Origin: Porphyrobacter sp. AAP60
GTDB lineage: Bacteria; Pseudomonadota; Alphaproteobacteria; Sphingomonadales; Sphingomonadaceae
NCBI RefSeq assembly: GCF_001296025.1
Contig: NZ_LJHV01000002.1
Location: 62,001-126,000 of the forward strand
Length of the DNA stretch: 64,000 nt
Direction of reading: 5' to 3'
How positions within the stretch are numbered: position 1 is the stretch's first letter; the number at the start of each line of letters is the position of its first letter. The translations under genes were made by a program, and so were the position numbers. A model generated the notes under the pieces. That model did no database searches, was not told the origin of the DNA, and saw only the letters and a program-made list of their open reading frames with translations. This document shows, piece after piece, positions 17,821-25,780 of the stretch.

Positions 17821-18414
17821 ATGCCTTCACCACGATTTCATGGCCGCGTCGAGAGCGCAGGGCGGCAATGCGAAGCCCCCGCTTGCCGCGAGGCGGGCGA
17901 ATTCCGTGCGCCCGGTCGCCGCCCCAATGGATTTGACGGGCCGGGCGATTGGCGCTGGTTCTGTTTGCAGCACGTGCGCGAATTCAACGCCGGGTATGAC
18001 TGGTTCGAAGGCATGAGCGCCGAGGAAATTATTGCCGCGCAGTCACCGATTGCGGGCTGGCGGGCGGAAACCCGTGCCTTCCGCCCTGATGCGGGTGTCG
18101 ATGGCGTGCCGCGCTGGGCCGATTATGCCGATCCGCTGGATGCAATTGCTGCGCGTGCCCGCGGCATTCGCAGTCGGGCAGAACGCGAGGCGCGGATGGC
18201 CGCGACGGGCCGTTTCTCGCGAGAGGAAGCCCAGGCGCTGGAGACGATGGGGCTAGGCAGCGACACTGATCGTACCCGGTTGCGTCGGCGCTATTCCGAA
18301 CTCGTCCGCCGTTATCACCCTGATCGCAATGGCGGTGACCGCCAGCACGAGGCGCGACTGACCGAAGTGGTCGAGGCCTATCAATTGCTCAAAGGCAGCG
18401 CGGCGCTGGCTTAA
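17821..18414 (+). CDS. J-domain (DnaJ-like) protein with C-terminal J domain
   Basis: A 197-residue co-chaperone-like protein. Unlike classical DnaJ, the J domain is at the C-terminus (about residues 135-195), with the diagnostic HPD in RRYHPDRNGGD. The N-terminal part carries FHGRVE and paired cysteines (CEAPAC, then WFCLQHVREFN), a layout typical of the alphaproteobacterial DnaJ encoded beside bolA and cobS. It probably stimulates DnaK for specific clients, but the client is unknown. No strong ribosome site is seen before the ATG. It ends in a 4-base overlap with the convergent GST gene. Confidence 0.9.
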   Translation: MPSPRFHGRVESAGRQCEAPACREAGEFRAPGRRPNGFDGPGDWRWFCLQHVREFNAGYDWFEGMSAEEIIAAQSPIAGWRAETRAFRPDAGVDGVPRWADYADPLDAIAARARGIRSRAEREARMAATGRFSREEAQALETMGLGSDTDRTRLRRRYSELVRRYHPDRNGGDRQHEARLTEVVEAYQLLKGSAALA

Positions 18415-19052
18415 CCGCCAGCCCCTTTGCTCCCGGCCTCTTTTATCAACGCGGCGTCAATCGCATTCGCCTCGGCATAGGCGGGGCGGTCGGTGATGCG
18501 ATCAACATAGGCACGGAACGACGGGCGTTCCGGGATCGACCCGAACCGCAGGCCCCATACGAATTGGCTGCCCACGTAAGTATCGGCCATCGTGAACCGG
18601 CTTCCGGCGATGAAATCATGAGCGGACAGCCACTTGTCGAGCGTATCGAGAGCAAGTTCGAGACTGCCGAAGCCCGCCATTCCGGTTTTGCCTTCGGGAA
18701 CTTCCCAGCCCATCGCCTTGGCCACAACCGCCTGTTCCAGCGGCCCGGCAGCGAAGAAAAGCCAGCGGAAATAGGCGGCGCGTTCGTGGGCATCAGGCAA
18801 AAGCCCTGCCTGCGGGTGGGTTTCGGCAAGATAGTGATTGATGCCTGCGCATTCGGTGATGACATGGTCGTGGCCCTGATGATGGTGCACCAGCGTCGGC
18901 ACCTTGTTCATCGGGTTGAGCGTTTTGAGGATATCGGGCCGGCTCGCCCAGTCGAACACCACATGTTCGTAATCCGCGCCCGCTTCGTGCAGTGCCCAGC
19001 GCGAAATCTGCCCGCGGCTCATGGCGACGGTGTAGAAGGTGAATTCGGCCAT
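18411..19052 (-). CDS. Glutathione S-transferase family protein
   Basis: A 213-residue two-domain GST. The thioredoxin-like N-domain has FYTVAMSRGQISRW, MNKVPTLVHH (cis-Pro motif) and ITECAGINHYL, where most GSTs have ES(x)AI, so the Glu-Cys variant is unusual. The helical C-domain contains FTMADTYVGSQF with the N-capping motif. The ATG at 19052 begins one base after the stop of the DUF1428 gene, so the longer start at 19091 is unlikely. Substrate unknown; cytoplasmic. Confidence 0.92.
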   Translation of the reverse strand: MAEFTFYTVAMSRGQISRWALHEAGADYEHVVFDWASRPDILKTLNPMNKVPTLVHHHQGHDHVITECAGINHYLAETHPQAGLLPDAHERAAYFRWLFFAAGPLEQAVVAKAMGWEVPEGKTGMAGFGSLELALDTLDKWLSAHDFIAGSRFTMADTYVGSQFVWGLRFGSIPERPSFRAYVDRITDRPAYAEANAIDAALIKEAGSKGAGG

Positions 19053-19053
19053 T

Positions 19054-19425
19054 TTAGTTCTCCAGCGTGACCACGGGCACGAACCCGCCAAAGATCATGC
19101 GCTTGCCATCGAACGGCATCGGGTTGGCTTTCTGATCCATCCGCGGATCATTGAAATCGGGCGACATCATCCGCGCCATCCCGGCATCGCGCGTCGCCTT
19201 GTCCGGCCATTCGATCCAGCTGAACACCACATCTTCCTCCTCGGTCGCCTGCACGGCCTTGCGGAAATCGGTGTGTTCGCCGGAGGGCACATCATCAGCC
19301 CAGCATTCGATCACACGGATAGCGCCCATTTCGATGAACAGCGGATCGGCATGGCCTGCATGGTCGATGAATTTCTGGCGGTTGGCTTTGGGCACCGCAA
19401 TCACGAAACCGTCGATATAGCTCAT
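19054..19425 (-). CDS. DUF1428 family protein
   Basis: A 123-residue protein of the DUF1428 (dimeric alpha+beta barrel) family. Hallmarks are SYIDGFVIAVPKANRQ at the N-terminus, ECWADDVPSG in the middle, and FDGKRMIFGGFVP at the C-terminus. Function is unknown; relatives resemble small ligand-binding barrels such as YciI and EthD proteins. A strong GGAGGA site precedes the ATG. It is followed directly by the GST gene with a one-base gap, suggesting co-translation. Confidence 0.93.
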   Translation of the reverse strand: MSYIDGFVIAVPKANRQKFIDHAGHADPLFIEMGAIRVIECWADDVPSGEHTDFRKAVQATEEEDVVFSWIEWPDKATRDAGMARMMSPDFNDPRMDQKANPMPFDGKRMIFGGFVPVVTLEN

Positions 19426-19462
19426 GGTCTTTCCTCCTCCCGCGGCGCCATGCGACGCCTGT

Positions 19463-20302
19463 TCAACCCTGCCGGAATGCCCAGCGCAATGTCCTGCCCA
19501 TGCCCCAGGTAGCGGCGCGTGCGGGCAAGGCAGTCAATAACGGGCGTTGCAGCCGCAGCTTCTGTCTTGCCCAATCAGGCAGCATGGCGACCGCGTCGGC
19601 GGTGATCATGGTCTGCACGGCAACCGGCGTGCCTTTGGGGCGCTGGCCAAGCACAAGCTGTGCGACCTCACGCGCTTGCGGCGAGGTGGCAAGATCATGG
19701 CGCAACTCGCGGAAAATGCGCTCTGCCTCGGCGCGGGTTTCGGGCACCGGATCGGCCCCGAGGGCTCGGGCGATGACAGCGAACTGGCGGTAGTACTCGT
19801 CCTGCTCTTGCCCCGGCATATTAGGCCGGACATGACGCAGGTACCCGGCCAGAAAGCTTTGCGCCTCGGTCACGTGCACCCATGCCAGCGTGCGCGGATT
19901 GGTTGCTTCGTAGCGGGAGCCATCGGGCAATGTGCCGCCGACCTTGGCGTGGATGCGGTTGACCCGGTCAATCGCCTTCATCGCTTCATCGCGGTGTCCA
20001 AAGGTGGTCACGGCAATGAACCGCGCCGTGCGTTGCAGCCGGCCGTGCATGTCCTCGCGGAAATTGGAATGGTCGAGCACGCCTTGCAATGCGTGCGGGT
20101 GGAGCATCTGCAGCAGCAGCGCGCGCACACCGCCGGTCATCATTCCGACGATATCGGCATGCACCTGCCGGATCGGCGTATCGCGTTCGAACAGCGCATT
20201 GTCAGACGGAGGGGTGGGGGTGTGTCCCTTGTCCGCATCGTGAAACACCCCGCGCACCTGAGAAACCAGCTTGAGGCGCAGCGATTCGACGGGGTCTGGC
20301 AT
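19463..20302 (-). CDS. MpaB/Lcp-type oxygenase family protein (DUF2236)
   Basis: A 279-residue DUF2236 protein. MLHPHALQGVLDHSNF followed by GRLQRTARFIAVTTFG gives the conserved His and Arg/Thr pattern of the mycophenolic-acid MpaB and latex-clearing Lcp family, whose members bind haem b; the proximal-His assignment here is inferred. The ATG at 20302 is chosen because family similarity starts there; the longer frame to 20419 runs into the divergent cobS promoter region. It precedes DUF1428 and GST on the same strand at 37 bases. Substrate unknown. Confidence 0.88.
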   Translation of the reverse strand: MPDPVESLRLKLVSQVRGVFHDADKGHTPTPPSDNALFERDTPIRQVHADIVGMMTGGVRALLLQMLHPHALQGVLDHSNFREDMHGRLQRTARFIAVTTFGHRDEAMKAIDRVNRIHAKVGGTLPDGSRYEATNPRTLAWVHVTEAQSFLAGYLRHVRPNMPGQEQDEYYRQFAVIARALGADPVPETRAEAERIFRELRHDLATSPQAREVAQLVLGQRPKGTPVAVQTMITADAVAMLPDWARQKLRLQRPLLTALPARAATWGMGRTLRWAFRQG

Positions 20303-20460
20303 GAACGGTGATATAGGCGCGCTTCGCGTCAGAGGGAAACGAACTCGCCAAATTGGCAGGCATTTGCGCCAAACCACTGCTTGCAGCCGGGCGACTTGCG
20401 CTTTAACCGAAACCGGCAATGATTCAGCCCTCCAAGAACAATGTCACCGGCGATAGCGCC

Positions 20461-21408
20461 ATGCCCAACCAGCCCGATACCACGGTCGACGTCCGCGAGA
20501 TGTTCGGCATTGATGTCGATTGGCAGGTGCCAGCCTTTTCGCAGCCGAGCGAACACGTTCCCGAGATCGACGGCGCCTATGTGTTCGATCCGGATACGAC
20601 GCTGGCGATTTTGGCGGGCTTTGCGCATAACCGGCGGGTGATGGTGCAGGGCTATCACGGCACCGGCAAATCGACCCATATCGAACAGGTCGCAGCGCGG
20701 CTCGGCTGGCCCAGCATCCGCGTCAACCTCGATGCGCATATCAGCCGTATCGATCTGATCGGGCGCGATGCGATCGTGCTGAAGGACGGGTTGCAGGTTA
20801 CCGAGTTCAAGGAAGGCATCCTGCCTTGGGCGCTGCAGCATCCGGTGGCGCTGACCTTCGACGAATACGACGCAGGCCGCCCGGATGTGATGTTTGTGAT
20901 CCAGCGTATTCTGGAATTTGATGGCCGGTTGACGCTGCTCGATCAGAACCGCGTGATCACACCCAATCCGTATTTCCGGCTGTTTGCCACCACCAACACG
21001 GTGGGCCTTGGCGACACCAGCGGGCTGTATCACGGCACGCAGGCGATCAATCAGGCGCAGATGGACCGCTGGAACATCGTCGTCGCGCTCAATTACCTCG
21101 CGGCCGAGGTTGAACAGCAGATCGTCAAGTCCAAGACCCCTGATACCGATGAAAAGCTGATCGCGGACATGGTCAAGGTTGCCGAGCTGACCCGTCAGGG
21201 CTTCATCAATGGCGACATCTCGACTGTGATGAGCCCGCGCACCGTCATCACCTGGGCGCAGAACGCGGCAATTTTCGGTTCGACCGGTTTCGCCTTCCGC
21301 CTCAGCTTCCTCAACAAGTGTGATGAGGCGGAACGGACACTGGTGGCAGAATATTACCAGCGCGTGTTCGGCGAAGATCTGCCCGAAGGCGCGGCGAAGA
21401 AGCGTTAA
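20461..21408 (+). CDS. cobS: Cobaltochelatase AAA+ subunit CobS
   Basis: A 315-residue AAA+ ATPase which, with CobT and CobN, inserts cobalt into hydrogenobyrinate a,c-diamide in aerobic cobalamin synthesis. [14 protein letters not shown] is the Walker [14 protein letters not shown] the Walker B, and [15 protein letters not shown] the sensor I region. The ATG at 20461 ([18 protein letters not shown]) matches the usual N-terminus; an ATG at 20419 is possible, and neither has a good ribosome site. No cobT follows, although the two are usually adjacent: the next gene encodes a penicillin-binding protein. Confidence 0.93.
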   Translation: MPNQPDTTVDVREMFGIDVDWQVPAFSQPSEHVPEIDGAYVFDPDTTLAILAGFAHNRRVMVQGYHGTGKSTHIEQVAARLGWPSIRVNLDAHISRIDLIGRDAIVLKDGLQVTEFKEGILPWALQHPVALTFDEYDAGRPDVMFVIQRILEFDGRLTLLDQNRVITPNPYFRLFATTNTVGLGDTSGLYHGTQAINQAQMDRWNIVVALNYLAAEVEQQIVKSKTPDTDEKLIADMVKVAELTRQGFINGDISTVMSPRTVITWAQNAAIFGSTGFAFRLSFLNKCDEAERTLVAEYYQRVFGEDLPEGAAKKR

Positions 21409-21456
21409 CCAAGGCGCTTGCTCCCCAGTGTCATAGGCTGATAACACAGCGGCGAT

Positions 21457-23646
21457 ATGGCGCTGTTCGACCGATTCTGGAAAGGCCCGAAGGGCGGCGC
21501 TGCAAGCGCCGACGGCGATGTGCCGACCGGATATTATCCGCTCTACGAATCGATGCGTCCCGCCGAACTCGACGACGAGGATGATCTGCCTCGGCGTCCG
21601 CGTGTTTCGGCCACACCCGATTTCGATGCCTGGGACGCCAAGCTTGCGGGAATTGACCAAGCCCTAGAGGTCGAGGAACGCCGCCGCCTGCGCTGGTGGC
21701 AGCGCGATTACTGGCGTAGCCGCAGCAAGCTGTGGTGGACGGGGCGCGGCATCCTCGGCGGCCTTGCGCTGTTCGTGGTGCTGATCGGCTGGCTGACCTT
21801 CACTGCGCCGCTTTCCAAAAGCCTTGAACCCATTGCCCCGCCGCAGGTCACCTTGCTCGCCAGCGATGGCACGCCGATTGCCCGCAGCGGGGCTGTGGTC
21901 GAAGCGCCGGTGAAGGTAGCCGATCTGCCTCCGCATGTGGTGCAGGCGTTCATCGCCATCGAAGACCGGCGGTTCTATTCGCATTGGGGCATCGATCCGC
22001 GCGGCATCGCGCGGGCGGTCTGGACGGGTTATGGCGGGGGATCGACCATAACGCAGCAACTGGCGAAATTCACGTTCCTGACGCCTGAACAAAGCCTCAG
22101 TCGCAAGGCGCGGGAAGCGCTGATTGCGTTCTGGCTGGAAAGCTGGCTGACCAAGGACGAGATCCTCGAACGCTATTTGTCGAACGCTTATTTCGGCGAC
22201 AACCAGTACGGGCTGCGCGCCGCCTCGCTCCATTATTTCTACCGTCAGCCTGAAAAGTTGCGGCCCGAACAGGCGGCGATGCTGGCGGGGCTGTTGCAAG
22301 CGCCTTCACGCTATGCCCCGACGAAGCATTACGACAGGGCCAGGGCGCGGATGGATCTGGTTGTACAATCGATGGTGCGCGATGGCTATCTCACGCAAGC
22401 TGAAGCGGATGCGCTGCCCGATCCGCGCATTGACGTGCGCACCCGCGACGACAATTTGCCGACCGGCACCTATTTCGCCGACTGGGCGCTGCCGCTTGCG
22501 CGTGAGGGAATGGAGGCGAGCTATTCGCGCCAAGTCCTCACCACCACGCTTGATGCGCGCCTTCAATCGCTCGCCAACCGCGTGGTCAGCCGCGCGCCGC
22601 TTGGCGGGGCGCAGGTCGCGCTGGTGGCGATGCGCCGCAATGGGGAGGTGGTGGCGATGGTAGGCGGGCGCGATTACGGCAAGTCGCCGTTCAACCGCGT
22701 GACACAGGCCAAGCGTCAACCGGGATCGACCTTCAAGACCTTCGTCTACATCGCTGCTCTGGAAGCCGGATGGGAGCCGGACGACACCATTCCCAACACC
22801 GAAATAACCCAGGGAAGCTATCGTCCGAAGAACGCGCGCGGGGCCTATTCCGACCAGATCACGCTGGAAAACGCCTTTGCCCAGTCCAGCAATGTCGCCG
22901 CTGTCCGGCTGTTGCAGGCGGTGGGCAGCGACAAGGTGATCCGCACCGCACGTTCGCTTGGTATCACAGCGCCGATGGCGGATGGCGACCCCAGCCTCGC
23001 GCTCGGCACATCGGCGATGACGTTGATGGAACTGACTGCGGCCTATGCCGGGATTGCGGCCAATGAATATCCGGTGCGGCCTCATGCGTTTCCCCGCGCC
23101 GAGCAGGGGTGGTGGGAATGGTTGACGACCCGCAAGGACAGCCTGTCGCGCGGTGACCACGCTGACATCGAAACAATGCTGCGCGCCTCGATCAATCGTG
23201 GGACGGGGCGCAATGCGGTGCTGCCGATCGCCAATTTCGGCAAGACCGGCACAACGCAGGATTATCGCGACGCGCTGTTCGTAGGCTATGCTGGCGATCT
23301 GGTTGTGGGCGTGTGGACCGGCAATGACGATAATGCGCCGATGAAGAACGTCACCGGAGGCAGCACGCCTGCGCGTATCTGGCGTGATTTCATGCGCGGC
23401 GCCTTGAAGATCGAAGCCGCGCCGCAGCCCAAAGCGATCGAATCGCCCGATCCTGAAGGCCCCGTCCAGCAGCTCGATACCGAAGGCGGCGAGATTCCGT
23501 TGGGGCAGGATGGCACGATGTTGCGCATCGACGATACCGGCGTAGTGCTGTCGCAGCCGGGCGTGCCAGTCGAATTGCGCGTAGGAGACGGCGGAGTGGT
23601 GGTGCAACCAGCGCCCGAGCCGACTGCCGAGCCGCCGCCGCCCTAA
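21457..23646 (+). CDS. Class A penicillin-binding protein (PBP1A family)
   Basis: A 729-residue bifunctional peptidoglycan synthase. Cytoplasmic N-tail of about 95 residues, one transmembrane anchor (GGLALFVVLIGWLTF), then a GT51 glycosyltransferase domain with IEDRRFYSHWGIDPRG and GGGSTITQQLAKF, and a transpeptidase domain with SxxK as PGSTFKTF, SxN as SSNVAAV and KTG as FGKTGTTQDY. All catalytic motifs are intact. The C-terminus is acidic and ends in a proline-rich tail (PAPEPTAEPPPP). It starts 48 bases after cobS and overlaps the convergent thioesterase gene by 4 bases. Confidence 0.94.
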   Translation: MALFDRFWKGPKGGAASADGDVPTGYYPLYESMRPAELDDEDDLPRRPRVSATPDFDAWDAKLAGIDQALEVEERRRLRWWQRDYWRSRSKLWWTGRGILGGLALFVVLIGWLTFTAPLSKSLEPIAPPQVTLLASDGTPIARSGAVVEAPVKVADLPPHVVQAFIAIEDRRFYSHWGIDPRGIARAVWTGYGGGSTITQQLAKFTFLTPEQSLSRKAREALIAFWLESWLTKDEILERYLSNAYFGDNQYGLRAASLHYFYRQPEKLRPEQAAMLAGLLQAPSRYAPTKHYDRARARMDLVVQSMVRDGYLTQAEADALPDPRIDVRTRDDNLPTGTYFADWALPLAREGMEASYSRQVLTTTLDARLQSLANRVVSRAPLGGAQVALVAMRRNGEVVAMVGGRDYGKSPFNRVTQAKRQPGSTFKTFVYIAALEAGWEPDDTIPNTEITQGSYRPKNARGAYSDQITLENAFAQSSNVAAVRLLQAVGSDKVIRTARSLGITAPMADGDPSLALGTSAMTLMELTAAYAGIAANEYPVRPHAFPRAEQGWWEWLTTRKDSLSRGDHADIETMLRASINRGTGRNAVLPIANFGKTGTTQDYRDALFVGYAGDLVVGVWTGNDDNAPMKNVTGGSTPARIWRDFMRGALKIEAAPQPKAIESPDPEGPVQQLDTEGGEIPLGQDGTMLRIDDTGVVLSQPGVPVELRVGDGGVVVQPAPEPTAEPPPP

Positions 23647-24047
23647 ACCATCAGGATATTCATCACCGCAGTCGCAATCGGACGGGTGCGATCATCCTGC
23701 CATGCCTCCACCGTGACATTGGCATTGCGCCGCCCCAGCCGGGTGATCCGGCCGATGGCAAAACTCGGCTTCGATTTGCCTGCGGCCAGATATTGCACGG
23801 TGATATTGATCGGCTTCAGCTGCGGATCCCGGCCCGCCGCCAGCAGCGCAGTGCGCAGCGCGGCATAACCTGCGTTTTCCAGCAGACCCGCCGTAGCGCC
23901 GCCGTGGAAATGCTGCGGGCGGCCTTCGACCATCGGGCCGAAGCCGACCGACAGCACCGGCATCCCCCCGTCCTCGCCGACAATTTCGATGCCGAGCGAG
24001 CGCGCATAGGCGGGCAGATCGCCGAAGGCGGCCGCTGCGTCAGTCAT
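23643..24047 (-). CDS. PaaI family hotdog thioesterase
   Basis: A 134-residue single-hotdog acyl-CoA thioesterase-like protein. RPQHFHGGATAGLLENAGYAAL gives the family's H-G-G segment at the start of the central helix, followed by PINITVQYLAAGK and the IGRITRLGRRNANVTVEAW strand pattern of the PaaI/YdiI group. It overlaps the upstream second hotdog gene by 8 bases, so the pair may be co-translated and could form a mixed assembly. Substrate unknown. Confidence 0.88.
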   Translation of the reverse strand: MTDAAAAFGDLPAYARSLGIEIVGEDGGMPVLSVGFGPMVEGRPQHFHGGATAGLLENAGYAALRTALLAAGRDPQLKPINITVQYLAAGKSKPSFAIGRITRLGRRNANVTVEAWQDDRTRPIATAVMNILMV

Positions 24048-24519
24048 GTCCGCCGCCCCGCAACGCCGGGTTCGCCTCTCGCGGATCCGCGCCGATGGTC
24101 ATGAAAACCCCGGCAATATGCGCCACCGGATCATCGGGATCATCATCATAGGCTATCCCGCGCACAAACGCAGCCGATCGGGTGCGGCGATAACATTCCA
24201 CCCGGCCGCGCACGCTCGCCCGTTCCCGTGCCGGGCGCTGGTAATCGACCCTGAGATCGAGTGTCGCTACGGGATTGAAGCTGCCGCTTGCCTGCCAGAT
24301 CGCCATCCCGCTCGCCATGTCCATCAGGCTGATGATCGGACCGGAGGCGAGCACCGGGCGGCTGGCATCGCCCAGCAGATCCTCGCGCCAGGGCAGTTCC
24401 AGTTCCACCCAATTATCGCCCTGGTCGGTAAAGCGCAGGCCCAGCCAACCGGTATGGCCATGCCGAAAAAACCATTTGGACGCTTCACGCGCGTCGAACC
24501 GGGCTGGGGGCGTGTTCAT
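24040..24519 (-). CDS. PaaI family hotdog thioesterase-like protein
   Basis: About 159 residues with a second hotdog domain: HTGWLGLRFTDQGDNWVELEL, then ASGPIISLMDMASGMAIWQ on the central helix, VATLDLRVDYQRPAR and the RGRVECYRRTRSAAFV strand. The central-helix position holds SLMDMASG, where Asp is the usual catalytic residue of the PaaI group. Start choice is uncertain (ATG at 24519 or 24531); neither has a good ribosome site. Overlaps the following hotdog gene by 8 bases. Lies divergent from the small-peptide operon. Confidence 0.82.
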   Translation of the reverse strand: MNTPPARFDAREASKWFFRHGHTGWLGLRFTDQGDNWVELELPWREDLLGDASRPVLASGPIISLMDMASGMAIWQASGSFNPVATLDLRVDYQRPARERASVRGRVECYRRTRSAAFVRGIAYDDDPDDPVAHIAGVFMTIGADPREANPALRGGGHD

Positions 24520-24647
24520 GGCGCGCTGCATAGGAGCGAGCGCGGCTCGGTTACAATCATTTAATTTCGCGGGAACGCGTGGCTCGGCCACCTTCGCGCC
24601 AGCGCCTTGCAAGGGGCAGGGCGCAGGCATGCAAGGGGAGTGAAGCG

Positions 24648-24815
24648 ATGAAGTTTCCCAAGATCAGTCTTGATCAGATTCCGGGGCTTGAAACCGCGCA
24701 GGCGCTGTTTGGCTCGGTCATGCAGGCGGGCGGGCAAAGCGATGACCGGATCGTCGAAATCATGGTGTTCATCTATGAAATCATCCCGCCGCCGCCCCCG
24801 CCGCCGGTGTTCTGA
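24648..24815 (+). CDS. Small peptide with seven-proline C-terminus, possible RiPP-like precursor or regulatory leader
   Basis: An ORF of 55 residues starting MKFPKISLDQIPGLE and ending YEIIPPPPPPPVF, with seven consecutive proline codons (six CCG, one CCC). A strong ribosome site (AAGGGGAG) precedes the ATG at good distance, and the stop is followed after 20 bases by the next gene, itself with a GGGGGAGGG site, so this is a real first cistron of a three-gene operon. The N-terminal two thirds look amphipathic and leader-like; there is no signal peptide. I do not recognise the family. It could be a modified-peptide precursor served by the downstream cupin-like protein, or an upstream ORF that senses polyproline stalling (EF-P). 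Confidence 0.75.
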   Translation: MKFPKISLDQIPGLETAQALFGSVMQAGGQSDDRIVEIMVFIYEIIPPPPPPPVF

Positions 24816-24835
24816 GCTTAGGGGGAGGGGCGCGC

Positions 24836-25780
24836 ATGATGCAGGTCCATCCCGATATCGCGCGGCTGCGGAGCGATGGCGCTTTGCAGCCGCGCACCGA
24901 TGCTGCCTTGGCGCAGTGGTGCAGCACGCGCCGCGCGATTGCGGCGATGGAGGGACTGGAGAAGTTCCATCAGGGTGCAGCGTTTGAAGATCTGCCGTTT
25001 CTGGTGCGCCTGATGCGCGATCATGCGGCTGCCCGGGCCTTTGCCGACGCGCTGATCACGCCATTTCTCGCCGCGCTGCGGGCCGAGCCACTGGCGCAAC
25101 TGCCACTGGGACATTCTTCAGCGCCGGGCATGGCGCGGCTGCGGATGGCAACGCACGGGCGCGCAGGGGTGACGCTGCTGGCCATTGCGCCCCGGGCCAG
25201 AGCAATGCCGGTATCGGTGCTGTTCGAAGATTGCGAGGCGCATGAAATCATCCTCGCCGGTGAATGCGAGGCCGCGGTGCACCGCCGCGAGGCCGGGGGG
25301 CTTGTGAGTGAGGTGCAGCTTTGCTCAGCAGGCACGCGCTTCAACCGCAAGGGGCCTGATGCCGCCCGCCAGATCATCGCAGTGGCGCGTCCGCTGTTGG
25401 TGTTGCAGCTGACGCGGGAGCCCGATCATCCGCAGCCCTCGCAGGAAATCGCAACGGCCGACGGCGCGCTGTTGAAGGTGATCAGTGCCAGCAAGGCCAG
25501 CAGCCAGCACATGATGGCACTGGGCGTATTGGGCGCGCTTGAACATCACGCGGCGCTGCATCCGATTGCACGGCTGGCGAAGGATGCTGCGGCAGACCGC
25601 GATGTGCGGTGGGAGGCGATGCGCCAATGCCTGGCGCTCGATACGGGGGAAGGGCTGGCAGTGCTGGCGGCGCTCGCGCGTGATCCGGGCGATGCGCTGC
25701 AAGCTGCTGCTTGCGCCTTACAGCGCCAATTGCTTGCAGCCCACCCCGACCTTGCGGCCATGATGGAGGAGCCAGCCTGA
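24836..25780 (+). CDS. Uncharacterised protein of the small-peptide operon
   Basis: A 314-residue protein I do not recognise. The first two thirds are mixed alpha/beta with strands around VTLLAIAPRA, VSVLFEDCEAHEIILAGECEAAVHRRE and IIAVARPLLVLQLT, a spacing reminiscent of a cupin barrel without a convincing metal motif. The last 90 residues are helical and Ala/Leu-rich (MMALGVLGALEHHAALHPIA, WEAMRQCLALDTGEGLAVLA) like HEAT-type repeats. Strong GGGGGAGGG ribosome site; ATGs at 24836 and 24839. Its stop overlaps the next start as TGATG, so it is translationally coupled to the cupin-like gene and likely its partner. Confidence 0.85.
   Translation: MMQVHPDIARLRSDGALQPRTDAALAQWCSTRRAIAAMEGLEKFHQGAAFEDLPFLVRLMRDHAAARAFADALITPFLAALRAEPLAQLPLGHSSAPGMARLRMATHGRAGVTLLAIAPRARAMPVSVLFEDCEAHEIILAGECEAAVHRREAGGLVSEVQLCSAGTRFNRKGPDAARQIIAVARPLLVLQLTREPDHPQPSQEIATADGALLKVISASKASSQHMMALGVLGALEHHAALHPIARLAKDAAADRDVRWEAMRQCLALDTGEGLAVLAALARDPGDALQAAACALQRQLLAAHPDLAAMMEEPA

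Noticed and set aside
20329..21660. A 443-codon antisense frame across cobS
   Set aside because: Shadow of cobS and the PBP start; no initiation signal and no family motif.
22306..23607. A 433-codon antisense frame inside the PBP gene
   Set aside because: Low-complexity Arg/His/Ala translation with no motif; the PBP frame holds all catalytic motifs of its family.
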